From the NCBI RefSeq assembly GCF_008831285.2, contig NC_045138.2:7843205-7907204 (forward strand): a stretch of 64,000 nucleotides of DNA. Direction: 5' to 3'. The notes beneath the pieces are model-generated. The model had not been told where the DNA came from and did not search any database. It saw only the letters and a list, made by a program, of their open reading frames with translations. Source of the stretch: Nymphaea colorata (taxonomy: Eukaryota > Streptophyta > Magnoliopsida > Nymphaeales > Nymphaeaceae). Numbering within the stretch: position 1 is the stretch's first letter; every line of letters begins with the position of its first letter. Of the stretch, positions 30,951-46,918 are shown piece after piece. Position numbers and translations under genes: made by a program.

Positions 30951-33900
30951 TGTGAAGCAAGTAGCTGTTAAATCAGCTTTATTGCAACTTGGCACCTTGA
31001 TTAGATGATGTGACTAACCGATATTGATATCTTGCAAATATAATCTAGCTTTGTAAGAGTTTTTCATCTTTAATATTCAACAATATATTTAAAATATTAT
31101 AACATACATTCTTTTCAATATGCAATCCATCTAAATTGTGTCTTCATATATTGTACTATCAATATGGCAGTTCAAAAAGTATGCTTCTTTTTTTTTTCAA
31201 TTGAATATAAATCTTGGCAGTTGAGCTCGGTTCAGCTTTTTTCCAAACATGCTTGTGATGTGCTGAAATTCTAAATAAATTTCACTACCAGAAGGACCTG
31301 CAACTTTTTAGGTAAGAGATATCGTGCAACTATACCAATCCCCTCCTTCAAAAGTTCTCTAAAAGCGATTAAGTGATTTCAATTATGCATTCAGTCACAT
31401 CATTTCTCTAACAGCCTACAGTAACAAACTAAAAAGCACTTTGGCGTACACAATCCTTTAATGAGCAGTCTTTTAAAAAAGAGAACTCACGATATACTAA
31501 AATACATGAAATATCCTCACACAATCAGTGATTCTGTTCTTAATTTGTCTTCATTTTAAACAAAATATAGATATAAGTGAGACTGAAAATCCTTAAGTCC
31601 AGTCGAACTGACTTCAAAATTTTATGTCCAATAATCAAGAGCTCACTTATGAACACTTCTGCATGACAACACAGAAATTAGCTGAACAATAAATCTTTCG
31701 TGTGCTAGAGGTTATCAACAGTAGGAATGCATAGAAGTTAGCTGAACAACGGTGCTGCAATGATAGTTTGGATGATAGTGCAGACACTAGAGTTACTAAG
31801 CAAAGAAACTCCGAAAGGACAACTTCATGCTCCTCATACCAACTAGATGTTAAGATGATGTGAATTAGATTGCAAAATGATTCTGATCCCCTTTTTCTTC
31901 CTTTTCTAGAGTACTGCCGACATATGTTATGACAATAGAAAAATTCAAATTATAGATTTAGAGCATACTGGCAAAAATCTTGGAAGGCAAGGTTGCCATG
32001 TGATAAAAGTATGAGTTTATTGCTTTAATAATATTACAAGCCACTAATAAAATATCTTTTTAAGTTGATATTTCTCACAAAAGCTTGCTTGCCTTGTTTA
32101 GGTAAAATTCAAGAACTTTATTTGACTATCATATTCACTATCTGAAATACAGAAAGGTGCCCCCTATCACATGGTTTATGTTCTAACATTATAAGTTCTA
32201 AACTGGCCTCCCTCTCCCATTTGCCATCGGCTTCCCACCCCTTGTCTATTATAAGTTCTCTAGCAACTATTAGCTTCTTTCCTCTGGTTTTATTTTAGTT
32301 CTCTCAGTGTTTCAATACCTGAATGCATGGTCCAGGTACAAAGATGTTTGAAAATAGAGTGACTCTGTTATGTGAATTAATGACTTTAGAGATAGTGTCC
32401 TCAATTTTTCCATCTTCATCCTGTTTTTATTAGGAAATGCAGATGCTTTATTTGACTTTGCTTACAGACCTTCTTTATGCATTGAGATTTTAAAATAATA
32501 AGCTTATATTGATATATAGCCATAAATGGTTGATGCACCATGGAATTGGATTTATCACCTAATGCATGTCTCTCCTGAGCATGCAAAGCTTATAAAACAT
32601 TATGGTGTTAGATACCTTCTGTGGGAGAGGTTTATGTGAATTCTAGTATGCAGGAATAAGATATTGACCAATGAAAGGTTCAATTTTGTTAATCATATAC
32701 GTGCAAGTAGCTTGGTAGACTTTTGAGCTGTATACATTGTATTAAGCACTCAAAGACTGCTATAATTTCCTTCCTTTATGTATGCTTCCATTCTGAACCA
32801 TTACTCCAACAAATATTCATATGTCAATTTTTTTGTTATAATCTCATAGAAACAACATAACATGACAAGTAGTTTGTAGAATAGGGTAATCATCATTTAC
32901 TAAAACAAAGTAATGGTTAAACTTTAAAGAATATTGTACAATTCTTGGTGTTTTACTTTGCTTGTCTATTGTATTAATCCACTTACTGTGGGAGCTATGT
33001 TTCTTCTTTTTTCAGGTTAAAGAATATTATTTTTTTTCTTTCTTTTACTGCTGGCGCAGGCTGTTGCAATGGTAAAGCAAACTCCAGCTTACAAAAATAA
33101 GCTTCATTTTCTGGAACTTGAGTGTAATGGAGGATTATCGAACAAGAAAAAAGGGTTTTAAACATATGAACATGTAAAAAAAAGTTTCGGTAATATTGAG
33201 AACAACCAAACATGAGATTATCAGTTTGAGTGTGTGTTTTTCTTTTCTTTTCATTTTAGCAATCCATATTAGTTATCCACTCTCCTTGTGTTGCCACCAG
33301 TTAAAACAGTCATTTGAATTGTTCTTTTCATTTGCTGTTGGTTTTCTGTTGCTATAAGCTGCTAGTAAACTGATATTATTAATGCTGGTCCCTGAAGAGA
33401 GAGGTTAGAAATCTCAAGGACAAGAAGCTTTATTCCTTCCTGTCCATCCATCAATAGACAGTTACTTCTCCAGATAATCTTATATAGGGGTCCAACACGA
33501 CCTGGTGCAGCATGTCAATTTAACATGCTAATGCTTGTCTCCACTGACCTAGTTCAGCATGCCAACTTAGCATGCCAAATTGTATGGGTCACTTTTCATC
33601 TCTTGTTCCGGTCACCGCTGGCTGGCAAAGCTCTCTGCTGCATCCCTTGTGAGATATTTGATGTATGAAGGTAAGGGAGGAGGAGGAAAAGACATCAGAC
33701 AAAAATGGGTTTATTTAAAGTGGTTTGGATCGGTTCCCACCTGAAATCGATCCAAATGTTACCAAAGCATGTGCCGTACCCGAAATGGTGTACCGCTGTA
33801 CCGGTACAGGTACGTGGGCGAAACCCAGGTACCTGTTTGGCTTAGCTTAGAGGGCATTGCTATTTGTTGGTATCACTGGTTGGTGGCACAAGGGTGTTGA

Positions 33901-36900
33901 CTAGGATTAGTTTCTAGAAGCCCTCACTATTTGATTCAGACATCTGTCTATCACAACAACAATGTTAAATTATCTTAAGGCAAGATGGTTCACCAATATG
34001 ATGCAGAACTTAATCTGAAAAGTTAAATAACATGGTGCTGATGTCTCTAATCCTTTTATGAGGGAAAGCACCTGGTTCTAGACATGAATTACAGCAGCAT
34101 AGCAGGCTGAGATTGCCCTATCCTTTTTGTAAAACTCTGAAAGTGAAAATTAAAATAAACAATGTCCTGATGACATAATGGCTTGTAGAATTGCAAGGAA
34201 GTGGATCTACATGGGAATTCTTACCAGACTGAAGAACAGGCTCCCATTGTTTTCACCTTGATGAGAAGATGACTTTTGGAGGAGAGGATAACTAATAGGA
34301 ACTGTGTTTTTAAATTGTAATAGGAGAAAGCTGTCAAGAAATGGCATTTATTAGGAGAATTAATAAATAAGCAAATTGGCTGGGGCGCTAATGCGGACCA
34401 GGGTGGTACAACTTACACATACCCATTAGGGTTGCCATACTGTATATATTATGGGACTTAAGAATCCTTGGCTCTGAGGAAATACTCATCAGTTTTGCAG
34501 AGCTTCCTTTTCTCGGATTGGTGCACGAACCTAGGGCAAGGGAGAGGGTGCCACAAATAAGTGGAAGAATTAAGGAATAAGGGCATGGCTAATAGTGCAC
34601 AAAGAACCTTAATGTACAATTTTATGTTAAATAGGACAAATGACTATAGAAGAAAAGGAACAAGTAGTTCCTTATTCTCCCTCAACCTCTCAATGACACC
34701 AAAGAACCACTGAAAGTGGGGAGAATAAAATGTGACTGGAACACCTTTTGGGAGATTTTGTTTAAAGGCACATGCTTTGCCTTATTGTGGAAAAGTTGAC
34801 TTCAAATTTATGAAATTTTCCAACACAGGCTACAGTTTTGTTGGCAACTGACAAATAGGCCAACCTTGTCATTATATCTTGCCTCACTTTAAAACTTAGC
34901 TCAAATTAGACAGTAATTCCATTCATTTTTTTTATGGGAGTGGACCTTCACTTTTCAGCTTGAAATGGCAAAAACAAAATTACAAAATTTGACATTTTCC
35001 AGGATATCAGACATTAACTTGAAGCATCTATTTGGCAGCATCAACATGAACACAAGTGGGTGGCTACTGGTGAGAAAGGAATATGCCAGGACAGGTTAAT
35101 ATTATCTAACTTTGAGAAAAAGAGCAATTTCAATAAATGTGTTTGATGGCTTTGAGTGACTTTTGTCATTCTTGTGATATAAAAAAGTGTATGTGTGTGT
35201 GTCTGTATGTGTCTGCACACACAAACATGGTTTAGGGCCTACATCCATGAGGCATCTCTCTGTGTGTGTAGGTGAATGACATATTGATTCCTTTTCCATG
35301 TCCTTCGACAAAAGTAAAAGGTGTACTGCGAGACAGCAATATAAGTTTATAAGTTGTTTGCTAATGGGACCAAACACCCATGTCACTGTTGGAGAAGCAC
35401 AAATCCAATATTTTGCTCTCTGGTAATAACTCCATATTGGGGCTTGAGCATGCAAAGCTATGTATGCATGATATTCTGCATGGTAGTCAATGATGTACTC
35501 CAGAGAAAAAAATACGCAAGTGTCTGAAATTGTTTAAACAAGAGTTGCAATGTCAATCAGTCATAGTACATGTGGCCTAAAAGTCGGGATTCACGACCAT
35601 ACTAAATAGGGAGCTGTTAGTTGAAAAATATGGCCAAGTTAGCTGGAAATCAATCAGTCTGTGATTTATATATACACTCATCTCTTTATAGTGGATTAGG
35701 AAAGATACTCTTGCTATTATCATAAATATAAGTATATGTTCTGAGGTACAGAAACTGGTTGGCAAAGCCACTGTTATGAGCAGATATGCAATAAGCTGTG
35801 AATGAGGAGAATAAAGCGATGGCATGTATAGTATCTCAAAAGTTCCACTTGAAGCAGAAAGTTGACACTTCATGCACCTTACAGTTCATAGGAGGAGAGT
35901 GGGTTATTCCTATTACCACCTAGTAGGCCTAAAGTTGAAATGGCTGTATTCATCTTACCAACGATAAACCCGAAGGATGGTTCATCATTGATTCATTCGG
36001 AGCTTATTCTTTTTTATCTCAAACCAATGGAGGAAGACATCAATCTATCATTTTAGTGAGATAATTTCTTTGCACAATAAACTCTTCTAACAATCATTGG
36101 CTCACGTTTAATGGTTGATCTAGATTTGTAGCCAATTGGACTCTCTGAAATGACAATGCTCATATACATTGACTAAATAACTCTGTTTTAAAACTTCAAA
36201 GTTTAAACATTAAACAATTACAATGTGAATGCCACAAACTATATCTGGTTTAAGTACGCTGTAGGTTCAGTAAGCAGTTCCTTGTTGATAATATAAAATG
36301 GGAAATTAACTTGTAGTGCATGTTCTGCTGCTAATGTTACTCTATCAAGCGTATGACATTGGTATGACGGCCTAAAGCAGTTTGGTCAACAAGCTATTTT
36401 GAACTGTCGTGTTTTGTACCAAGTAATGAGTGAATTTTGTTTAATCTTGTGGAATTTTGCACATATTCCTTTTTTGGTTGAACTTTTTTTTGTTGGACTG
36501 CTGTACCCAGATTTTCTTAAATCTCTGTACCAATACCCGATTTGCATACACGAACCCGTACCGGTACCTGTATGACTTAGCCTCTAAGTGGACTTGCACA
36601 TGATCAACCTTGTGTTCCTTGATATTCAAACAAATGTTTCACCTAAAAAGATCCAACTCAAAGGTCCTCTCATTAAAATTTGGAGAATTCGATTCTTGAG
36701 TTCTTGGGAATGTTCTAATGACCTCCCTGGGAATGGGGATTACCTGAAGAGGAGATAGGTTGAGCACTACCTAAGGGAGGAGTGATCCACTCAAGCCTTT
36801 GCAGGTTGAGCGTTGATGGAATGTACACCCCTTAGTCTTCATTCTCCAGCTATTCATGGCTTGGATTTACTTGAACACAGTTGGGCTACTACACGAGTTG

Positions 36901-37747
36901 ATCCAATATATCGTGGTTCAACATCGCTTAGAGGATCACTAAGACTGCTGCTTCAATAGCCAGAATAAAGCAACTTTACCTCCGCTATTTCTTTCGCAAC
37001 TCCCTATAATTTTACTCCAGTCTTAAGTCTGCCGGCTAGAGCTTGTTTCGCATCGTTGGCATGTGCCAATAAGTTCCAAATACAGTCATTGCTTCTCGAC
37101 CTATGACTCTATCCACCACGAGTTGCTCTGTTACTAGTTTGGCACCCTTCCTTCCCCTAGTTGCCTGAAAGAAGAAACCATGCACCCACCAGACCACAAT
37201 TAAGATGCAAAATGTTGAATTCTTGAAACTCAGTGTCTTACCAGCTACACATGTTCGTTCAAGAACATTCTTCTCTCTGGACATAGAATTTCACACATCC
37301 ATATGTTAATTTGATGGAGTATGAAGGTAATTTTTATAATGTTACAAATCGCGCTATTTTTCTTTGGTAGACTTTTCAATACCTAAAATTGTGATTTTAT
37401 TTAACATGCAGCATCTAAGAATGAACAGTGCAAAACTTCAATTTTCTTTCGTTTACATCATTGTGTTATGTACGTAACATATTATTGGGGGGGCCATAGG
37501 CATTTTGGTAGTGTATGATGTCACAGATGAGTATTCATTCTACCGTATCGTTTCTTGCTCTAATCATGTTGTTTTTTAATTTATTTAGTCCTATCTTTCA
37601 AGGATCTGTTCCCAAATGTCCGTATTCACAATCGGTACTGACATATAGAACTGGATTGGGAATATAGAGCAGCATACGCATAGGTAATGTTATATATGGT
37701 TAAGCTTGGTTAAAATGACAAAGCATTGAGATTTGAGGGAACGTTTG

Positions 37748-37750
<3 letters not shown>
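30951..37750. other. 6.8-kb gene-free stretch
   Basis: AT-rich and intron- or intergenic-like. I see no convincing exon chain on either strand. Segments near 33720-33850 and 36490-36590 carry GTACCGGTACC-rich sequence ending in TGACTTAGC, like the end of the MITE at 4636-5038, so they are probable relics of that family. A frame of 82 codons at 37036-37284 (minus) has no recognisable domain. Confidence 0.35.

Positions 37751-37785
<35 letters not shown>
37751..37785. repeat. (TA)n microsatellite
   Basis: About 17 TA units. Confidence 0.9.
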
Positions 37786-37787
<2 letters not shown>

Positions 37788-38126
37788 TAAAGACTAAAAA
37801 ACTTTATCAGGTTTTAAATGATGAGGTTTTCCTTGAATATAATATGGTGAGTTTAAAAAATACAGTAAATTTTTTTAAAAAAATTAAAAAACTAAAAATG
37901 AAGGAAAAATAAAATAAATGGGAAACTGATGACACAAACATAAAAAAACAAGTAGTGCAACAATATGAAAAAATAGTTTGGCATTGAAAAAAAGGTGAAA
38001 AAATGAATAAAATGAAAAAAAGACAAAAACACATTTTTTGCATTTTTTATTTTAATGATTTTTTCAAAAAAAGCCTTGTTTTTTTAATTTTTATATGGCT
38101 AACTTATTTATCACATATTTTACTAC

Positions 38127-38129
<3 letters not shown>
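37786..38129. other. A-rich gene-free stretch between two TA tracts
   Basis: A/T-rich low-complexity sequence (AAAAATGAA-type words) with no gene. Confidence 0.5.

Positions 38130-38176
<47 letters not shown>
38130..38176. repeat. (AT)n microsatellite
   Basis: About 23 AT units. Confidence 0.9.
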
Positions 38177-38179
<3 letters not shown>

Positions 38180-38856
38180 GGTCCCCCAACTCAACAAAGT
38201 TTATGGCATTTTTTTTTCTTACTGTGTTATGGAAGCAAATAAAGGTGCCCTTGTTCACATACTAAAACAAGGAAGCAGCTCCTTCTATAGTATCCAAATA
38301 CTCATAATAATTAATTACAAATCCATGATTAAAAATTACAAACAATATTATTAACAAACCAAAGCAATTACACCAATCACAGCATTGGTGGCACCTTCAT
38401 AACCTGACATCAATAGTATCCTACAAAAATGGTTTTTTTTTTTTTACTGCCAATAGGATTTCTCTCCACTCATCTTTGACAACCTTGCTCATGTTCCAAG
38501 TATTGTTATTGCTGCTTCAGCTGCAAACTGCAAATTCAGAAGCCCTGGGCAAAGAAATTAAAGATATGCCAAAAACGTATCTAAACTAGCAAAGCACATT
38601 AAAGAGAAGAATAATCTAATAGACATTATCTTTAATCAACCTCCATAATGATCTTAACGTTTCTAGGGATCATACCAGCTTCCAAGCCATGCCTATAACC
38701 AATAACACAAAAAATATAAGGGCCTTTCAACATAAAAGATTCATGTCAAATTCTAAGAGAGAAGACTGAACTCAAGCAAGAATAAAATTAAATATCAAAT
38801 TGCACCTTGGTAATGATGGGGGTTGTAAGACTAGGCCTGGGCATCGGGATTGAATT

Positions 38857-41372
<2,516 letters not shown>

Positions 41373-41786
41373 GCCAACTTGAAGTCCATCTAATAATGGG
41401 CACTTGGTGCATTACATTGGTAGGGATGATTAAACATATATATATATAGGAGAAAGAATGTTAGACTACTTAAGTAAAAGACACAAATCAATTCTCGAGT
41501 CTTTTCTCCTCGTTTTTGATGCTTACTGCAAAGGGTATTGAGAGTCGGAGCCATGAAGACATTTTTGCTCAAATCTCTCGATGAACATGTCAACCAATCT
41601 ATCAGATTCCTTAAATGCAACTAGGTTAATATTTTCTTTATACCATTGTACAACAATGTTTTCGATACTCCTTGGAAAGTTGCAAAATAATGATCATTGA
41701 TGAATGCTAAAAGGTGAACATATGGACAAGTGGTTTCATCATGCTTGTCGAACTCCTTAAGTAAAACCATTCGCGTCTTCATCTCC

Positions 41787-41950
41787 TTCGGGGGGCGTTT
41801 GATGGGCTGGAAAAGCACTGTTCAGCAGGAAAAAAATTTCAAATTTTTAAAAATTTTTCTGAGCTTTCGGAAAAATATTTCCAGAAATTTCTTTCCACCC
41901 AGCGGGGTGAAAATTTTTTTTCAGAAAAATTTTTTTGCCCGTTAGGGGTT
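41787..41950. mobile_element. MITE-like fragment, CGTTTGATG family
   Basis: GGGGGGCGTTTGATGGGCTGG at the left and foldback-rich AAATTTTTTTCAGAAAAA motifs resemble 16168-16518. The right border is not defined. Confidence 0.35.
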
Positions 41951-41959
41951 CTCCTAAAT

Positions 41960-42690
41960 GCGTCTGAGTCTCCCCTCGTCTTCCATCGCTGCCTCACCTG
42001 CTGCTGCCTCAACCCACACGCTCCTTCAACACTGAAAGCATCTCCTCACCAGCGCAGCGTCTAGCAGTGGTGAAAGGTATCTCTCTCTCTCTCTCTCTTT
42101 CTTTCTCTCTCTTCCTCTGCCATTTTCCCACCGTCCATTGCAGCCTGTCATCTCTGTCTCTCTCTTCTTGTTTCTCCTTTCTCTCTCCCCACCATTTTTC
42201 TTCAGCCCTACCAGTATTCCAACTACTGTGGGTTAAGAGAACGCTTTGGTGTTAAGTTTGTTATTCTTTTGCTGCTTTATCATATTTGTCTTTTTTTTTT
42301 TCATTTGAGTTGGATTCCAATTGTCTATGCCAGAGAATTCCCTTCTTTGCATCCGATGCTTCCTCTAAACCAGATTACAGGGAAGATTCAGGTCATGATC
42401 CTTCTTCAGCCTCGCTCGAGGTTCCTCCTGCAGATCCTCCTCAATCGCGTCCAGAAGTTAGTACCTTTCTTTTTTCTGTCCTTCATTTTCTCGAGTGCTG
42501 CCATTTCTTGTCTTTCTCCTCGTACCATTTGCAGATGCATTCTAGGTTTTTTGTTTTTTGTTGATTTTGGTAATACGATGATCTGCAATTGTTAACTTAG
42601 GTTTGGTATTTTTTGCAAGTTTCTTTTTCATCTTGTGGAATCTAATATCTGCTTGCAGCATTGTTTACTCGATAGCGAATTCATGGATAC
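41960..42690 (+). other. Leader- and intron-like sequence before the PPR pseudogene
   Basis: The segment CTCCCCTCGTCTTCCATCGC at 41970 resembles the window start. A donor-like AAAG|GTATCTCTC at about 42076 is followed by a (CT)n-rich intron-like tract. A short protein-like stretch near 42340-42460 reads FASDASSKPDYREDSGHDPS and then EVPPADPPQSRPE. I do not recognise it. Confidence 0.3.
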
Positions 42691-43752
42691 TTGATAAAAC
42701 TGGGATATGATCTGGATATATTTTCAGCTAATGCGCTTGTTGATATGTATGCAAAACTTGGTAATCTGGTGGACGCATCACAAGTTTTTGATGGCATATT
42801 AGAGCCAGATGTTGTTTCTTGGAATGCTTTAATTGCTGGTTTTGCTCTTCATGGATTTCATGAAAAAGTTTTACAGTTGCTGGAAGAAATGCAGGGGGTG
42901 GGAATGGTGCCAAATATGTTCACACTGTCCAATGTACTTAGACCATTCACATGTCATCAAGACAGGTTTCAAAGCCGACATTGTTGTTGGTGTTGGCCTG
43001 ATTGATATGTACTCAAAGTGTGGTTGTTTGGAGGGTGCAAGAAAAGTTTTTGATTCCCTACCTGAACTTGATCTGATTACATGGAATGCATTGGTTGGAG
43101 GTTGTCTGCAAAATGGGAATGCGAAAGAAGGTCTCTCTCTAGCTTTTTGCATGTGGAAGGAGGGAATTAATTGGAACCAAACTACTCTCTTTACATTGCT
43201 CAATGTTGCATCTAGTCTATAGGATGATTTATCTGCAAACAGATCCATTCACATGTTCTAAGCTCTGGATTTCAAGAAGACATTTATGTAACAAATAGTT
43301 TAGTTGATGCTTATGGCAAATGTGATTTGATAGAAGACGCTAGACAAGCTTTTGAGGAATGCAAAGATAGAGATGTTGCATCCTTCACCTCCATGATGTC
43401 AGGTTATGCTAATTGTGGACAAGGGGAGGAAGCATTGAAGCTATTTCCTGCAATGCTACATGAAGGTCTCATACCAGATTGTTTCTTATGCAGCACCCTC
43501 CTCAATGCATGTTCTTACTTATCTGCACTTGAACAAGGAAAACAAGTGCATACTCATATTGTGAAACTAGGTTTTGACTTAGACGTGTTTTCTAGAAATG
43601 CGTTGGTTAACATGTATGTAAAGTCTGGATGCGTTGAGGATGCAAACCTTGCTTTCCTTGAAATCCCACAGAGGGGCATTGTTTCGTGGTCATCAATGAT
43701 TCGGGCTTGCACAACATGGACAACAATGAGGTGCTTTTGTGGTAGTGTTTAA
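42691..43752 (+). pseudogene. Pentatricopeptide repeat (PPR) pseudogene
   Basis: PLS-type PPR motifs are obvious: LDIFSANALVDMYAKLGNLV, EPDVVSWNALIAGFALHG, GVGLIDMYSKCGCLEGARKV, DLITWNALVGG, DVASFTSMMSGYANCGQGEE and DVFSRNALVNMYVKSGCVED. Such proteins bind organellar RNA. There is no start codon or targeting peptide, the frame shifts near 42945 and 43250, a TAG interrupts at 43220-43222, and the repeat array ends abruptly after GIVSWSSMIRA without the E/DYW domains. About nine repeats remain of a protein that usually has 12-20. It is a truncated, inactive copy. Confidence 0.85.
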
Positions 43753-43912
43753 CTGTTTTTGAATTCGGGTAGTGTTCTAACTGAAAACTTAATGCAAGTA
43801 AAACTTATCATATTTTGTTGATGACTATTACTACATGTGATGTTTAAATTTTACCACATGCGTCTATGCTTTTGCTTGTCACTGTTGTTTATGTGCTACA
43901 TCAATCTTTTTC

Positions 43913-44110
43913 TTCTACAAAATCTGTAAATATGTTTCTTATATCAAACTAAGAAATATATTTCTAGAAATCTGGAAATATGTTTCTTTATCATCAAACA
44001 CAGAAATATATTTTTGAAAATATATTTCTTAGTCATCACACACACACCAAAATAGGAATCAGAAGTATTTTTCTCATTCCATTTTTTCAGAAAATATATT
44101 TCTGGAAATA
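43913..44110. repeat. AAATATATTTC foldback repeat
   Basis: Repeated self-complementary words (AGAAATATATTTC, GAAAATATATTTC) and a CATCACACACA motif are shared with 16340-16500. Probably a short foldback element of the same family; no target duplication was found. Confidence 0.4.
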
Positions 44111-44263
44111 TATTTCCAATTTACATGAGTATGAGTGTTTTTGCTTATCCATAAGTTCAAGGTTGTTCATTATTTTCTCCATTTTATAGAACTTGTGCTT
44201 AGTTGGAATTTCATCGTCACTTGATTTGTCTAACTCTAACCTTGTCTTTTTTTTTTCTTTAAC

Positions 44264-46100
44264 TTATTTTACTTTCTCTTCAAAACTATTGTTGCTCGAG
44301 TTACTGCTTGGCGTATACTTCTTTGCCTCTTTGCCCTTCTTAGCAAACTTTCTCTTTCTTTTCGGCTTCTCCTTTGAACTTTCACTTGAGATAGGATTAG
44401 GTAAGTTGCGATCCTCCATTATTTCATTTCTTTTTTTGCTTTTTTTTGTCGTTTTCTTTCTCTTGGTTGGAAGCAATTCAGGCTTTTTATCATTACTGGT
44501 TGTCGAGTGCAAATCTAGATCGTCTTTAGTTTGATCTGTAGGAGAAAACTTGCTGTTTTTCTTGTTTTTTTTTTGTTTGGTAGGTTTTTTATTTGCTAAT
44601 TTTAGAGTGAATATCAAAGTCTTTTGTTCTTCTTGCTCTCTCATGTAGATGTTTCATAAATAACCGGAATATGTGGTAGCCTTTTGGTTCAATTGCTGAG
44701 AAGCTAAGTGTCTCTGACATAAGACTAAACAATGAAGTTTTGTTCTGAGGGGTTTGCTTAGCTTGTGCTCATGTTTCAACCATCTTGTTGGCTTCAAATA
44801 TTCACCTTATATGACAGGAAAATGAAGAGTCATTAGAAGGAAATGATGACAAAATGAAGGTTCACATTATATTAAGAGTTTAAATATTACATCTATTGAA
44901 AACATTAACCGATTAAAATGACAATGACAAGACAAAATAAAGAGTACAAAGTTGACAATAGAAACTTTTAAAGATGGATGGTGGTTGGTTGGCATCCCAC
45001 CATTCGACATATTCCTTCTTTATTATTAAGTATGTGAACCAAGTGTAGGGTAACTATATCTTCCATTCTTGTTGAGCTACTATGAATAATGCTGCCCATT
45101 GAGGAGAGTTAAGGTCAAATTTAGGAATGCCTTAGGTCAAATTCAGGAATAGCTTCGATCGGTGCATGCATGAAAATCATCTTCTGTATCTGAGAGAATT
45201 ATCACATGCATCTATCGGCACAATAATTAACTATGAAGTAGGGGTCCAAGAGTGTTGTACGATCATGGTAATGGTGAGTGTATCTAGGTGGACTCTAGCA
45301 ATGATCATAACAATCTCAATGATTTCTTCTCCATTTTGGAGCTCGATCAAATGGTAATGTTGTTCCAAGACTGTTAATGCTCAATCAGTGTTTCTAAATA
45401 AATTGGCTCGGGATCCTATGTGCTTGAGGAACAATGAATGTAAAGCATATGTGCATCCTTCTACATATTTTGTGTCTCCGATGGTGAAGCGGGTGAGCCC
45501 TTGGTAAAAGCAACTCAAAGCTATCATTGCCACTAACAATTGTCAGACCTTGCTATGCCCCCATATCTGGGAAAATTGGGCGATACAAACATCTAGAAGG
45601 TTGGTTGTGTTAGTGAAGAGGATCACTTTCACTGTCCAAAGCATCATGCAATAATTGATTCTTCCTATGATTTTTCGAGATAAGGTGAAATGCTCAACAT
45701 AGACTCCAAATTCTTTGTGCAGGTTTTGTAGGTTGATGCTTTAGTTCACATTGTTTTCTATTAGGGGCCAAGTTTTTCATTTAATAATGTGAGTTATAAA
45801 GTCATTTGCATTAACCTTAGTCAAGTTCATGATAATATGTTTCTCTAATGGATCATTTGGATTTCAAGTTGGGGTAGGTAGGTTTATTATTTTAGCAAAT
45901 TCATCCAAGAATACTATCGTTTCTTTTCAAAGAAACCAAAAAGATGACGTCATTGAGTTCCATAGCTAGGCGATAACATGCACCAAATTCCCATCCACTG
46001 ATTGCATTCCTCCAACTGCTACTATTTCAGCCCACATTATTCAAAGTAAAAAGGAAAAATCCAACAGAAGGTGGATGTCAAGACCGATACTGTTTGGGAG
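44264..46100 (-). pseudogene. Unidentified coding relic with Lys-rich tail
   Basis: The minus strand carries protein-like stretches broken by stops. Reading down from 46100: LHKEFGVYVEHFTLSRKIIG, then LTRFTIGDTKYVEGCTYALH, EQHYHLIELQNGEEIIEIVM, SPQWAALFIVAQQEWKI and YTWFTYLIIKKEYVEWWDAN, ending in a 126-residue Lys/Ser-rich open frame at 44264-44644 (KPKRKRKFAKKGKEAKKY). The order and strand suggest one former protein with a basic tail. I do not recognise it. A transposon or integrated-virus structural protein are both possible, but neither is shown. Confidence 0.35.
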
Positions 46101-46189
46101 CCAAGGGTTAAGACTCAAGAGAAACATAAGCAAACTGTTTGGGTCTTTCCTCAAAGAGGATGTGATTATAAGGGAGGTGACACTACATT

Positions 46190-46620
46190 GGAAAGATACC
46201 TATTAAAAATAATTATTAGAGTATTTTTTTCATATATATATATATATTAGGTAAGAGACAAAAATCAGACCTGTTAAAAATAATTGTTCAAGTATTTTTT
46301 TATATAACCTTTTGCATATGAATTGGAGGATGATTCAATGAGGAACATGTATTAAGTTAGCCATTTTTTGTTTTAATCATATTTTTTAATAACAAAAAGT
46401 GAATGGTTCTTTTAATATCAAAATACGGATAGCAGAAAAATCAATTTTTTTACAAAATTTAATTTTATTAAAGTATGATTTTCATTGAATTATTATTTAA
46501 TTATGAGTATATCTGAGGATGTTCACCGTTCGTTTACAACATTTTTTACCACAAGATTAAGAGGTTTAGTTTTTGTCTGGTACCTTAGTGGCATTGTATT
46601 TACCAATTACTCGAAGAAAG
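46190..46620. repeat. Dispersed repeat, second copy of 23820-24150
   Basis: Shares AATAATTRTTSAAGTA and the later words AGCAGAAAAGATCAATTTTT-like, AAGAGGTYTHGTTTT and GTATTTACCRATTA with 23820-24170, in the same order but diverged. A 70-bp piece is itself duplicated at 46205 and 46275. Confidence 0.45.
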
Positions 46621-46918
46621 AAAAATTCTAGCACATGCCGAACTCAAAGTCAAAATTTCAACATTTGCTCTTCCAAAAATGTATTTTCCTAAAATCAAGT
46701 GTACTTATTTTAAAGTGACCATGATCCATGAAGGTTAAGTTGGAAAAACATGATTTAAGGGACGCCACCACAAACTATATTCCGAACTTATTTCTGGTCA
46801 AGGTTATGTGATCACAAATCCAGAAGAAAACAAAAATTGACACCAAGATTGATCAGAAATAAGCTCAGAAGTTGAGCTACGCACTTACATGTTATCATTC
46901 TTGTATTAGTACATTTAT

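Noticed and set aside
33380-33660. Possible solo LTR (GGTTAGAAATCTC start)
   Set aside because: No matching second copy, TG...CA borders or target duplication could be found.
37036-37284. Minus-strand frame, considered as a two-exon gene (37242-37284 and 37164 downward)
   Set aside because: Splicing at the apparent GT-AG sites creates an immediate stop, and the unspliced frame has no recognisable domain.
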